Shown: piece by piece, positions 47,736 through 57,122 of the stretch
Numbering within the stretch: the stretch's first letter is position 1
Layout: each line of letters starts with the position of its first letter
Assembly: GCA_016709865.1 (NCBI GenBank)
Contig: JADJLX010000002.1
Span: forward strand, 620,001 to 684,000
From: Bacteroidales bacterium
GTDB lineage: Bacteria; Bacteroidota; Bacteroidia; Bacteroidales; VadinHA17
DNA: 64,000 nt
Direction of reading: 5' to 3'
Notes under the pieces: model-generated
What the model was told of the DNA's origin: nothing
Database searches by the model: none
Seen by the model: only the letters and a program-made list of their open reading frames with translations
Position numbers and translations under genes: made by a program

Positions 47736-47755
47736 AAAAAAGCAGATTGGTAACC

Positions 47756-48049
47756 CTATACCATCTTGAGTATATCCCAGACAAATGCTTTGATACCTAC
47801 TTCTTCATTTATAGCATCTATCCTTTTTACTTTATCAAGGACTGTATCAACAATATCATCCTCAACTATAGTAAGGACGCTCTTGTTTATTTCAGGCCAG
47901 GTATGTGTTCCCATGTGAGGTACACCGGTATTACTACCCCTCCCCTGTACATTCTCCCAAAGGGTATAACCTTTAATCCCAAGCTTATCAAGCATATATT
48001 CAACCTTTTCGGTATGAGCCTGATTATATATTATCATTATTGCTTTCAT
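47756..48049 (-). CDS. PII-like (nitrogen-regulatory P-II superfamily) protein
   Basis: 97 residues from ATG at 48049 (MKAIMIIYNQAHTEKVEYML). The pattern fits the PII/CutA ferredoxin-like fold: an initial beta strand, the helix EKVEYMLDKLGIKGYTLWEN, a shortened T-loop region (VQGRGSNTGVPHMGTHTWPE) and DDIVDTVLDKVKRIDA. The classic uridylylation Tyr motif is absent. It is the last gene of the tetR-tolC-mfp-rnd operon, 23 bases after the pump. PII-superfamily members (the PII-NG group) have been described beside RND efflux genes. A role in sensing or modulating the pump is inference. Confidence 0.7.
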   Translation of the reverse strand: MKAIMIIYNQAHTEKVEYMLDKLGIKGYTLWENVQGRGSNTGVPHMGTHTWPEINKSVLTIVEDDIVDTVLDKVKRIDAINEEVGIKAFVWDILKMV

Positions 48050-48072
48050 AATCAATTATTTATAATTATCAA

Positions 48073-51000
48073 TTATTGTTTTTTGTCCCCATCGCCATTC
48101 ATGAAATCAAAATGAGAATAGACAGCTAGGTTCTTATTTCGTTCCCCGTGCTTTGAAAATATAGCATAAATAACAGGAACGAGGACAAGTGTTACAACTG
48201 TTGAGAATACTAGTCCGCCGATAACAGCTACACCCATGGGGCTCCATAGTTCTGAACCCGAGCCTGTACTAAGCGCCAGAGGGAACATACCAAGTATAGT
48301 TGTTGCAGAGGTCATAATTACCGGTCTGAGTCGTGAACGGCCTGAAATCGCAATTGCTTCATAGAGTTCATAGCCTCTTTCACGCATTAGGTTAATGAAA
48401 TCGACAAGTACGATAGCATTTTTAACAACTATACCAATCAACATCACTGCTCCGATACCGGAAATTACACTAAGAGCAGTATCGGATACAAACAGTGCAA
48501 TTGCCACTCCCGAGAATGCAAACGGTATTGAGAACATGATAATGAAAGGCATCTTTAAAGATTCAAATTGTGAAGCCATAATAAGGTATACCAGGACAAG
48601 GCTTATTAGGATCAGCATGGCTATATCCATAAAAGCATCCATCTGTTCTTTAATTGCACCTGAGATCTGTACCATAACTCCAGCGGGTTTAACTGTTTCG
48701 TCGATTGCTTTCTGAACATCCACCTGAAGGTCAGTTAATGATCTTTTAAATGGAGTAAATGACACCCTTACTATTCGTTCTTTTCGTTTACGCTCTATAC
48801 TTGGCGGAGACCAGAACTCTTTTATTTCTGCAATCTCACCTAGTCTGACAATCTGACCCATCGGATTAGTAATGCCAATATTTTCTATATCCGTAATAGT
48901 ACTTGTGGCATCTCTTTTAAATCTTACGACAACATCGTACTCGTCACCAAACTGACGGAGTCTGGTTGCAGTCATACCATCAACCCTGTTCTTAACAGCC
49001 ATAGAAGCCATCGCCGTATTAAGCCCATTAGCGGCCATCTTGTTCTGATCAAATACTATCTGGAGTTCAGGTTTGGATTTATCACGGCTGATTGTAACAT
49101 CCTTTGCCCCTGGAATATTTCTGATTTTTTCTGCAAGTTCTTCAGCAACAAGGTTAGTCTCAGATATGTTGTAACCATATATTTCAACATCCACTGTGCT
49201 TCCTCCGAAGCTTCCCATGTTATCAGTTGTGCTTACAGTAAAGTCAACAACTTCAGGCATTTTAGCCAGATCAGCCCTCAATTCATCCGCAAGGTCAAAA
49301 CTGGATTTGCTTCTCTCTTCGATTGGAACAAGACTCAGACTGTATGTAATCTTATGGCTTCCACCTCCTGAAAAAATTGATGCGAATCCTCCCTGATCGT
49401 CCGAACCTGTTGCAGTTGAGATAATCTGAACCTCCGGATATTTGGTCTTAAGCAATTGATCTATTTTTTCTGATGTAATCAGAGTCTGACTAACTCTTGT
49501 ACCAGTCTGAAGCTCAATTGTTGCAGATAAACGTGATTCATCGGCCTGTGGAAAGAATTCAGTTTTTATAACACTGAATAGGCTCATAGAGGCAATAAAA
49601 ATTATCAGAGACAGAATGGAAACCATAGTCTTATGGCGAAGTGACCACCTGAGTGTTTTTTCATAAAAGTGGTCGAGTTTATCCAGACCTTTTCTGATAC
49701 TTCCGTCATATGTCCAGAATTTTGCATTTTTATTAATGGGATACCATTTAAGTAAAAGAGCACTTAAAGTCGGGGTAAGAGTAATAGCAGCAAAAACAGA
49801 TGTAACGATTGTAATTGTAACGATCATACCCAGCTGTTTGAAGAGTACTCCTGTAAGACCGGTAACAAATGTTAACGGGAAGAAAACTGCCACTACTGTT
49901 AATGTTGTAACGATAACAGCAAGCCATACCTCATTTGTTGCATAAATAGCAGCTTCCCTGGGCTGGCTTCCCCGTTCAATGTGTTTTGTTATATTCTCAA
50001 GAACCACAATAGCATCATCCACCACCATACCGATCGCTATTGACAATGATGTAAGTGAGATAATATTAATAGATGCATCAGTTACAAAAAGGTAAATAAA
50101 TGCTACAATTAGTGAAATCGGAATTGTAAGAATAATTATAAATGTAGCCCTCCATCTGCCAAGGAAGAATAAGACCACCAGGATCACAAATATAGCAGCA
50201 TACATCAGGGTCTCTGAAAGGTTGCTTATTGAGTCCTTTATAAATGTTGCACTGTCGAAGAGCTTCTCAATTTTAACATCCGGAGGAAGTTCCTTCTTAA
50301 GGATTTCAAGGTTTTTTTCTATCTCCCTGGTTACCTTTACAGTATTACCACCCGATTGTTTCTGAACAAACATCGACATTCCCTTGGCACCATTAATCTT
50401 TGTATCAAACTTCGATTCACGGATAGTATCCCTTACTTCGGCTATATCTTTAAGGTATACACTGGCGCCATTGAAGTTGCTGACAACAATATTCTTAACC
50501 ACATCACTCTCGGGAAATTCGCCCTGAATACGCAAGGGATAATCGGTTTCACCCATCTCAACATAACCTGCGGGCAAATTCATATTCTCTGCCCTGAGGA
50601 TATTTCCGATCTGTTCAATGGTCAGATTATAAGCCTCCATTTTCCTTGGATCAACATCAATATAGACTTTTCTTCCGGGCACTCCGGTTAATGCAACCGA
50701 TCCTACTCCTTCAATCCTGTTGAGGGGGTTAACAATCTTTTCATCAAGGATTTTTTCAAGTCCGGCATAACTCTCATCAGCAGTTATAGCATAAAATATT
50801 ATTGGCATCATGCTTGTACTGAACTTAATAATGGCCGGCTTCTCACAATCCTCGGGGAGAGCTCTCTCGACAAAACCAAGGCTGCTCCTGATGTCGTTGG
50901 AGGCTTCATCGAGATTCGTACCATACTCAAAGTTCATGAAGACGATTGAAGTTCCGTCACTTGAAGTTGATGTTATTTCCTTCAACTTGCTTACTGAGTT

Positions 51001-51213
51001 TAAAGTGTTTTCAATTGGCCTGGTAACATTTGACTCAATATCAGATGCACTTGCCCCCGGATAGGTGGTCATTACAACTACGAATGGAAGTTCCATTTCG
51101 GGATAAAGATCAACCGGAAGCTGAACCAGGGAATAGAGACCCATTACCATCAGACCGACAAATATCAGGATGGTAGTTACAGGTCGTTTTACAGAAGTAC
51201 TATATATACTCAT
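48073..51213 (-). CDS. RND efflux transporter, inner-membrane subunit
   Basis: 1046 residues with the AcrB/MexB layout: twelve membrane helices and two large periplasmic loops. The proton relay pair is Asp399-Asp400 in IGMVVDDAIVVLENI. The N-terminus MSIYSTSVKRPVTTILIF is typical. A HAE-type drug or lipid exporter is more likely than a heavy-metal type by sequence feel, but the substrate is not determined. It begins 17 bases after the adaptor gene and forms the tripartite pump with the two upstream products. Confidence 0.92.
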   Translation of the reverse strand: MSIYSTSVKRPVTTILIFVGLMVMGLYSLVQLPVDLYPEMELPFVVVMTTYPGASASDIESNVTRPIENTLNSVSKLKEITSTSSDGTSIVFMNFEYGTNLDEASNDIRSSLGFVERALPEDCEKPAIIKFSTSMMPIIFYAITADESYAGLEKILDEKIVNPLNRIEGVGSVALTGVPGRKVYIDVDPRKMEAYNLTIEQIGNILRAENMNLPAGYVEMGETDYPLRIQGEFPESDVVKNIVVSNFNGASVYLKDIAEVRDTIRESKFDTKINGAKGMSMFVQKQSGGNTVKVTREIEKNLEILKKELPPDVKIEKLFDSATFIKDSISNLSETLMYAAIFVILVVLFFLGRWRATFIIILTIPISLIVAFIYLFVTDASINIISLTSLSIAIGMVVDDAIVVLENITKHIERGSQPREAAIYATNEVWLAVIVTTLTVVAVFFPLTFVTGLTGVLFKQLGMIVTITIVTSVFAAITLTPTLSALLLKWYPINKNAKFWTYDGSIRKGLDKLDHFYEKTLRWSLRHKTMVSILSLIIFIASMSLFSVIKTEFFPQADESRLSATIELQTGTRVSQTLITSEKIDQLLKTKYPEVQIISTATGSDDQGGFASIFSGGGSHKITYSLSLVPIEERSKSSFDLADELRADLAKMPEVVDFTVSTTDNMGSFGGSTVDVEIYGYNISETNLVAEELAEKIRNIPGAKDVTISRDKSKPELQIVFDQNKMAANGLNTAMASMAVKNRVDGMTATRLRQFGDEYDVVVRFKRDATSTITDIENIGITNPMGQIVRLGEIAEIKEFWSPPSIERKRKERIVRVSFTPFKRSLTDLQVDVQKAIDETVKPAGVMVQISGAIKEQMDAFMDIAMLILISLVLVYLIMASQFESLKMPFIIMFSIPFAFSGVAIALFVSDTALSVISGIGAVMLIGIVVKNAIVLVDFINLMRERGYELYEAIAISGRSRLRPVIMTSATTILGMFPLALSTGSGSELWSPMGVAVIGGLVFSTVVTLVLVPVIYAIFSKHGERNKNLAVYSHFDFMNGDGDKKQ

Positions 51214-51230
51214 ATTGTTATATTATTTAT

Positions 51231-52295
51231 CTATTTTACTATTTCAATCTTATCGTCATTGATAAGTCTTGATTGTCCTTCAATTACCAGTTTACTGCCC
51301 TCTTTGAGCGTTTCAGAGATTATCTCAAGCTTATCGTCAAATCTCTTACCTATTAAGACCTCAATCCGCCTGGCAATATTATTCTCCGCCACAAATACAT
51401 ATCTGATGTTTGTTCCTTCCTGGACAAGAACATTGGAAGCAGGGACAACAAAGGTTTCAACCTCACCGAGATCCATTGATACTCTTACAAACATTCCAGG
51501 TTTCAGAAGGTCATTTTTATTAGGAAGCTCTACTTCTGCAATGAATGCCCTCGTACCGGAATTCACTGTCGGGGCAACACGAAAAACCTTTCCTTCAAAT
51601 AACTCATTTTCATAAACATCCGCTGTAACTTCAGCCTTCAAACCTCTTTTTATTAAAGGATAGTACTGTTCCGAAATATTAACATTAATTTTCAAAGGGT
51701 TAACCTGCATTACTGTTACAATTGCAGATCTGCCTGTTGCAGTTGTCGGGGCTCCTGAGTACATCTCTCCATTTTCAAAATATTTTCCGGTTATAACTCC
51801 GGAGAATGGTGCCTTCATAAGAGTATTTTCCTCCATGAAGTCAACATTTGTTTTTGTAACGTCATACTGCGTCTTGAGCTGATCGTATTGCTGTTGCTTT
51901 GCACTTCCGGATCTTAAAAGAGTATCAAGTCTTGAAAGGTCTTTGGCCAGGCTGCTAAGCTGAAGTTTAAGCTGATAAAGCTGTGTCCTGTCCATCAGGA
52001 AAAGATCATCGCCTTTATTTACCCTGTCTCCTACTTCAACATAGATCTTATCTACCCTGCCCGGAGTTGAAGGGGCCATATTTACCTCCTCGAATGGTAG
52101 TATTGTAGCTGTATAATCAATTGTCCTGGCAATCCTAGTCTTCGCCAGTACAGCTACTTTTACAGGGATAGCAGCTTTTTCAGCAACAGCTGTTGAATCA
52201 CCTGCAGGAGCAGCAGCATTGTTAGTTTTTGCAGAGCAGCCAGCAAGTAACAGCCCGCTGATCAGTATTACCGGAAGTGTTCTTAAGTATTTCAT
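51231..52295 (-). CDS. RND efflux periplasmic adaptor (membrane fusion) lipoprotein
   Basis: 354 residues. The lipobox LLAGC gives a lipidated Cys at residue 20. A biotinyl-lipoyl half-motif (VNMAPSTPGRVDKIYVEVGD) follows, then a short coiled-coil hairpin (~110-150) and its return half PFSGVITGKYFENGEMYSG. Beta-barrel and membrane-proximal domains follow. It links the RND pump to the outer-membrane channel. 60 bases after tolC. Confidence 0.92.
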   Translation of the reverse strand: MKYLRTLPVILISGLLLAGCSAKTNNAAAPAGDSTAVAEKAAIPVKVAVLAKTRIARTIDYTATILPFEEVNMAPSTPGRVDKIYVEVGDRVNKGDDLFLMDRTQLYQLKLQLSSLAKDLSRLDTLLRSGSAKQQQYDQLKTQYDVTKTNVDFMEENTLMKAPFSGVITGKYFENGEMYSGAPTTATGRSAIVTVMQVNPLKINVNISEQYYPLIKRGLKAEVTADVYENELFEGKVFRVAPTVNSGTRAFIAEVELPNKNDLLKPGMFVRVSMDLGEVETFVVPASNVLVQEGTNIRYVFVAENNIARRIEVLIGKRFDDKLEIISETLKEGSKLVIEGQSRLINDDKIEIVK

Positions 52296-52355
52296 TCGTG
52301 TGTAATTTTATTTTTGTTTTTGTTTAATTCTATATTTCTACCTTTTTCAGTTCTT

Positions 52356-53693
52356 CTACATATTATTCAGAAGCTTATCAAGTGCAAGCTTAGTCTGCAG
52401 CAAATTCATCAGGGCAGACACATAGTTGTTCTCCGCCTGAAGATAAAGTGAGTTAGACTGTGTCAGCTCCAAACTGGATGCCATACCCTGCTTGAATTTG
52501 TTTTCAGTACTGGTATAAACTCTTTTCGATACATCAACATTTGCCTTCTGGCTTTTATATTGAAGATTCGCATTTACAAGGTTGTAGCGAAGCTGTTTCT
52601 CCTGCAGAAGAAGCTGCTCAGTTACCATCTCTTTTGTATTACGGGCTTTATCGAGACTAATCTGTGCCTTTTTAATTTTGGTATATCTCTGTCCGCTTGC
52701 AAAAATTGGAACAGATAGCTGAAGTCCTGTCATAGAGTTTGGAAACCATTGAAGCTCAGACACTTTGTCACCCATTCCATTAGTACCATAATTATAAAAT
52801 CCGGCTAATGTTGGTAATACGGCAGCTTTCTGAGTCTTAAGCATGAGTGACGACATCTGTTCTGCTCCCTCAATAAGCTTATAGTTGACATTCTGATTAA
52901 TATCAAATGCCTGTGAAAGCAGCGTCTCCACATTGATATCAGATGTCAGGCTCTCAAGTGTCTCAGTCAGGCTGATTTTTGTCGTGGCAGGCACTCCCAG
53001 CTGAAATCTTAACAGATTATAATTAAGTTCGATTGTTCTCTGAAGCGAGCTGCGCGAATTTTCAATCATAGTCAGATTTGATGTCATCTGGTCAACATCT
53101 GTCGATTCAGCCATCCCTGCTGAGAACATTGCCTTAGTAGACTTGAGGGTTTCATTGAGGTTGGCAATATTACCTTCAAGAATCTGAAGTGATTTTTCCG
53201 TAACAAGAATAAGGTAATAAGCCGTACTCACAGATTCCTTTGTATCAAGCTCTGATTTTTCGAGGTTTTGCTGACTCAATTTCCCGGCCAGTTTTGATGA
53301 CTCTATACCTATTAATAAAGGTGCATTAAAAAGGAGCAGGCTTGCCTGTATAGTTGCACTTGAATTAAACTGCGATCCGAAGGTAACAGGAACCTTTACC
53401 CCGGGCTGTCCGAAAAAATCTCCCGGCAGAAGGGTTGTCATCAGCTTTAGATTATCTGCAAATGAAGCTGAAGCACTAACCTCAGGCAATGCGGCAGAAA
53501 TTGTTTCCCATACAGCTCTTTTAGATTCCGCAACTTCCATCCGGGCTGAGATTACCATCTTATTATTTTGTAATGCATAATCCTGAGCTTCCTTGAGAGA
53601 TAATTTTAATTCACTGTTTTCTGACTGAGAAAAAGCGAGATTCCCTGTCAGAAAGAAAAGCATGATAATTGCTTGTAATTGTTTGTTTTTCAT
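52356..53693 (-). CDS. TolC-family outer-membrane efflux protein
   Basis: 445 residues with a signal peptide (IMLFFLTGNLAFS) and two OEP repeats rich in long helices, e.g. SLKEAQDYALQNNKMVISAR and KFKQGMASSLELTQSNSLYL. It trimerises to form the exit duct of the pump. It lies 45 bases after tetR; all genes face the same way. Confidence 0.92.
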   Translation of the reverse strand: MKNKQLQAIIMLFFLTGNLAFSQSENSELKLSLKEAQDYALQNNKMVISARMEVAESKRAVWETISAALPEVSASASFADNLKLMTTLLPGDFFGQPGVKVPVTFGSQFNSSATIQASLLLFNAPLLIGIESSKLAGKLSQQNLEKSELDTKESVSTAYYLILVTEKSLQILEGNIANLNETLKSTKAMFSAGMAESTDVDQMTSNLTMIENSRSSLQRTIELNYNLLRFQLGVPATTKISLTETLESLTSDINVETLLSQAFDINQNVNYKLIEGAEQMSSLMLKTQKAAVLPTLAGFYNYGTNGMGDKVSELQWFPNSMTGLQLSVPIFASGQRYTKIKKAQISLDKARNTKEMVTEQLLLQEKQLRYNLVNANLQYKSQKANVDVSKRVYTSTENKFKQGMASSLELTQSNSLYLQAENNYVSALMNLLQTKLALDKLLNNM

Positions 53694-53738
53694 GTTTATA
53701 AATTGTTTTCTGTTATTCTCTATTATTCTATTGATTAT

Positions 53739-54344
53739 TTAAATCTTTTGTTCCAGTACACCTATAAGTTCAAGACCTTTTGCTGTTGATATCCCCCTCA
53801 GGTAATTGATGAAAATATTTTTGATTACATCCCGTCGTGAAAAAAGATCAAAAGGGTATAATTGCTCATCCATTATTGTGCTGCCCAGATTATAAAGACA
53901 CCTGTTAGCCAGATCAGGATTAATATCTTCCCTGAAAAGTTTTTCCTTTATCCCCCTCTCAATCACCTGCTGATTATTCCTGTAATCAGGCATGTCACAC
54001 TTATCTGCTTTCTTCATAAGAACATCATGGTGATATTTTTTCAGGTCGGCCTGAAATGCAGGACTCATATTCTGAAGGTATTCCCTGTTTATTTCAAGCA
54101 TCCTGAAAATTGCAACAATGGAATTCTCAGATTCATCGAGGATCTTTTTCACCAAATCCCTCTGACGCTTGGCCATCCATTTCAACACTCCTATCAAAAG
54201 TTCGTCCTTATCAGAAAAGATTTCGTAAATAGTTCTCTTGGACATGCCAAGATGATTTGCCAGGAAATCCATGGTTACTGACCTCATCCCGTAAGTCTTG
54301 AACAACTCTGCAGCGCCTTCTATTATTCTATCTCTGTTATCCAT
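53739..54344 (-). CDS. TetR/AcrR family transcriptional regulator
   Basis: 201 residues. The N-terminal helix-turn-helix (DRIIEGAAELFKTYGMRSVT, then LGMSKRTIYEIFSDKDEL) is standard. The ligand-binding half is divergent and not assignable to a ligand. First gene of the efflux operon. A near-perfect inverted repeat overlaps its own promoter (54366-54401), so negative autoregulation of the entire operon is likely. Confidence 0.93.
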   Translation of the reverse strand: MDNRDRIIEGAAELFKTYGMRSVTMDFLANHLGMSKRTIYEIFSDKDELLIGVLKWMAKRQRDLVKKILDESENSIVAIFRMLEINREYLQNMSPAFQADLKKYHHDVLMKKADKCDMPDYRNNQQVIERGIKEKLFREDINPDLANRCLYNLGSTIMDEQLYPFDLFSRRDVIKNIFINYLRGISTAKGLELIGVLEQKI

Positions 54345-54365
54345 GCATTTTTAAAATAAACGATG

Positions 54366-54395
54366 CAAAAATGTGAAAACTTTATTAGTTTACAA
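54366..54395 (-). promoter_or_regulatory. Promoter of the tetR-efflux operon
   Basis: On the minus strand TTG (54395-54393), exactly 19 bases, then CATTTTTG (54373-54366), a 7/8 match to TAnnTTTG. Confidence 0.6.
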
Positions 54396-54401
54396 AGTTT
54401 T
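54376..54401. promoter_or_regulatory. Candidate TetR operator
   Basis: AAAACTTT (54376-54383) and AAAGTTTT (54394-54401) form a perfect inverted repeat with a 10-base spacer, lying over the -33 element and spacer of the tetR promoter. Size and place fit a TetR-family dimer or dimer-pair site. Confidence 0.5.
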
Positions 54402-54528
54402 ATTGGTTAAATTACCGTAAAATTTAGCTGAAAGGGTAAAATCGACCGGTGAATGACGAATTCAATGTGGAAATGTTGCATTAAAAACAATTCATCTTAA
54501 TTTTATAGTCAAATTACTTTCGACAGAC

Positions 54529-55329
54529 ATGAAATACAAACAAACAATTTTTCAGGTTGATGCTTTCACAACCCGCCCATTTAAGGGGAATCCGGCAGCA
54601 GTCTGTATTCTGGAGAATGAACCGGAAAAGGAATGGATGCAAAATATAGCAATGGAAATGAATCTCTCTGAAACTGCATTTGTTTTCCCGGGAAAAGATT
54701 GCAGAAATATCAGGTTCCATTCTCCCGAAGCTGAAATACCTTTATGCGGACATGCTACTCTCTCCGCATCACATATTTTATATGAAACGGGGCAGGTAAA
54801 AACTGGTGAAGAAATTAAATTCTCTTCAAAAGCAGGTGAGCTGGTAATCAGAAAGGACGGCGACTGGATAATAATGAATTTCCCGGCATATCACCTGAGG
54901 GCAATGGAAATAACAAATGAATTTGAAACACTGACAGGAATAAGACCAATTGAACTGCACCGGACAGACCATGGCTGGACTTTTGCTCTCTTAAAAGATG
55001 AATCTGAAGTTAAAAATATGATGCCTGATTTTGCCGGAATGAAAGATTCGGTTTTCGGTGACCTTATTGTAACTGCACCTTCATCTGATAAGAACTTCGA
55101 CTTCTGTGTGAGATGTTTCGCTCCGGCACTAGGCATTAATGAAGATCCTGTAACCGGTTCTGCACATTGCGCACTTGTTCCATTCTGGGTGGAAAAAACA
55201 GGAAAGAAAGATTTTCTTTCCCATCAGGTTTCGAAACGTGAAGGGATCCTTAAGGTATCATTAAAGAATGACCGGGTTGAAATATCAGGTCAGGCTCTAA
55301 CTATTATGAAAGGAGAACTATTTGTATAA
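54529..55329 (+). CDS. PhzF family isomerase/epimerase-like protein
   Basis: 266 residues of the diaminopimelate-epimerase-like fold. Motifs: FQVDAFTTRPFKGNPAAVCI, the active-site Glu in MNLSETAFVFP, EIPLCGHATLSASHIL and the phosphate-binding EDPVTGSAHCALVPFW. The family includes PhzF and many isomerases of unknown substrate. It precedes the ridA group by 172 bases filled with repeats, so cotranscription is uncertain. Confidence 0.9.
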   Translation: MKYKQTIFQVDAFTTRPFKGNPAAVCILENEPEKEWMQNIAMEMNLSETAFVFPGKDCRNIRFHSPEAEIPLCGHATLSASHILYETGQVKTGEEIKFSSKAGELVIRKDGDWIIMNFPAYHLRAMEITNEFETLTGIRPIELHRTDHGWTFALLKDESEVKNMMPDFAGMKDSVFGDLIVTAPSSDKNFDFCVRCFAPALGINEDPVTGSAHCALVPFWVEKTGKKDFLSHQVSKREGILKVSLKNDRVEISGQALTIMKGELFV

Positions 55330-55341
55330 TATTAGGATTAC

Positions 55342-55454
55342 ACCTCTGTGGACCTCTGTGACTACTCTGTGACTACTCTGTGGATCTCTGTGTCAGTTCT
55401 TCAGAAAAACATTACACAGAGGAGTTCAGGAGAAGACACAGAGTGACACAGAGG
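55342..55454. repeat. CTCTGTG / CACAGAG foldback
   Basis: Five to six copies of ACCTCTGTGG/CTACTCTGTG lie on the left (55342-55395). Their reverse complement ACACAGAGG is repeated on the right (55414-55454). Together they can make a long imperfect hairpin between the PhzF and ridA genes. Same unit as 839-887. Confidence 0.7.
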
Positions 55455-55490
55455 AAAAGACAAAAGACAAAAGACAAAAGACAAAAGTAA
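55455..55490. repeat. AAAAGAC tandem repeat
   Basis: Four near-perfect 7-base units AAAAGAC lead into A-rich sequence just before the ridA start. Similar to 16386-16434. It could serve as an A-rich translation leader. Confidence 0.6.
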
Positions 55491-55501
55491 AAAACAAAAC
55501 T

Positions 55502-55972
55502 ATGGAAAAGAAGTATGATCCCGAATCGAGAATTATTGAGTTAGGTCTTGTTTTACCGCCAACTCCAAAACCTGCAGGCGTTTACAAACCTGTTCTGGTA
55601 ATTGATAAATTCCTGTATGTCTCAGGTCAGGGACCTATAAACACCGATGGCACACTGATGAAAGGGAAAGTGGGTGCTGACCTCGATACCGCTGAAGGAA
55701 AGCTTGCAGCAAGACAGGTCGGACTGACGATGTTATCGACTATAAAAACTCATTTCGGAGATTTAAAAAAGATAAAGCGTATCGTTAAAGTTCTCGGTAT
55801 GGTTAACTGTGCACCTACATTCGAACAACAACCTGCAGTGATCAACGGATTCAGCGAATTGATGGCAGAAGTTTTCGGGGAGGATAATGGCGTTGGGGTA
55901 AGAAGTGCGGTTGGAATGACACTCCCGTCAAATATTGCGGTAGAAATTGAAGCTATGTTTGAACTCTATTAG
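55502..55972 (+). CDS. RidA/YjgF family protein
   Basis: 156 residues, longer than the ~128 of classic RidA, matching the YjgF-like subgroup with an N-terminal extension. The conserved Arg lies in GVRSAVGMTLPSNIAVEIEA, and the body has SGQGPINTDGTLMKGKVG. RidA hydrolyses reactive enamine/imine products of PLP enzymes. It fits directly beside the PLP-dependent aldolase encoded seven bases downstream, which could generate such intermediates. Confidence 0.88.
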   Translation: MEKKYDPESRIIELGLVLPPTPKPAGVYKPVLVIDKFLYVSGQGPINTDGTLMKGKVGADLDTAEGKLAARQVGLTMLSTIKTHFGDLKKIKRIVKVLGMVNCAPTFEQQPAVINGFSELMAEVFGEDNGVGVRSAVGMTLPSNIAVEIEAMFELY

Positions 55973-55979
55973 AATTGAA

Positions 55980-57107
55980 ATGAACGAATCTGTGACCATA
56001 AATGATCGCTGGTATGAGGTCGAAAACGTGACCGAAGTCTACTCCCCGGCCCTTTTGGTATACCCCGACAGGATTGAGGAGAACATACGCAGAATGATAA
56101 AAATTGCCAAAGGGGCAAAACACCTCCGGCCACATGTAAAGACTCATAAGATGGCTGAGGTTGTTATGCTTCAGATGAAACACGGAATTACCAAATTCAA
56201 GTGCGCAACTATCTCTGAAGCAGAGATGGTTGCAAAATGCGGAGCTCCTGATATACTACTGGCAATGCAACCTGTGGGTCCAAACCTTGAAAGATTTTTT
56301 AAGCTTAAACAAACATTCGAAAACATAAAAATATCCTGTATTGCTGACAATGGCGAGACTATTATACAGCTTTCTGATATGGCCAGAAAAACCGGACTTG
56401 AAACTCACGTCTGGGTCGATATCAATGTGGGGATGAACAGGACCGGTGTCATTCCCGGTGAAAAAACAATCAGATTATTTAACAGGATCGTTGATTCGCC
56501 AATGCTTGTGGCAGAGGGTCTTCACGTTTACGACGGACATATTCATGAACCAGACCCGGCTAAACGCAAACTGATTTGTGACGAGGCATTTTCTCCGATT
56601 GAAAGCATGATAGAAGAGCTTAAGCATGAAGGGATTACTCCAGTTAAAATTATTGCAGGAGGAACACCCTCCTTTCCTTTACATGCCCAGAGAAAAGGTG
56701 TTGAACTTAGTCCGGGTACAATACTTCTATGGGATTATGGTTACAGTACATCCTTCACCGACATGGATTTTCTACATGCTGCAATACTGCTTACACGAAT
56801 AGTAAGCAAACCTGCAAAAGAACTCTTATGTCTTGATCTTGGCCACAAGGCTTTGGCTTCAGAAATGGCACAGCCGAGAGTTAAACTACTGGGACTCAAA
56901 AGCTATTCAGTAGTTGGTCATAATGAAGAACATATGGTTATAAAAACAAATGAGGCTGATAAGTTTAATATAGGGGACCATTTGTATGGTATTCCATGGC
57001 ATATATGCCCGACCGTAGACAGACATGAAAATGTAACAATTGTTACAAATAATCGTGCTGTAGGACAATGGATTGTTGCCGCGAGAAAAAGAAAAATAAC
57101 TATTTGA
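55980..57107 (+). CDS. D-threonine aldolase-like PLP enzyme (alanine racemase N-terminal fold)
   Basis: 375 residues from ATG at 55980 (MNESVTINDRWYEVENVTEV). A frame starting at 55947 would overlap ridA and is less likely. The PLP lysine is in LRPHVKTHKMAEV. Further family motifs are VDINVGMNRTGVIPG, VYDGHIHEPD and GGTPSFPLHA. The C-terminal domain includes HNEEHMVI, where the metal-binding His of D-threonine aldolases is expected. It likely cleaves D-beta-hydroxy amino acids to glycine plus an aldehyde, or acts as a dehydratase. Substrate not certain. Confidence 0.85.
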   Translation: MNESVTINDRWYEVENVTEVYSPALLVYPDRIEENIRRMIKIAKGAKHLRPHVKTHKMAEVVMLQMKHGITKFKCATISEAEMVAKCGAPDILLAMQPVGPNLERFFKLKQTFENIKISCIADNGETIIQLSDMARKTGLETHVWVDINVGMNRTGVIPGEKTIRLFNRIVDSPMLVAEGLHVYDGHIHEPDPAKRKLICDEAFSPIESMIEELKHEGITPVKIIAGGTPSFPLHAQRKGVELSPGTILLWDYGYSTSFTDMDFLHAAILLTRIVSKPAKELLCLDLGHKALASEMAQPRVKLLGLKSYSVVGHNEEHMVIKTNEADKFNIGDHLYGIPWHICPTVDRHENVTIVTNNRAVGQWIVAARKRKITI

Positions 57108-57122
57108 TCTAAGAGGATTCAT

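Noticed and set aside
47747..48115. 122-codon plus-strand frame
   Set aside because: It is antisense to the PII-like gene, which has the conserved protein sequence and the terminator.
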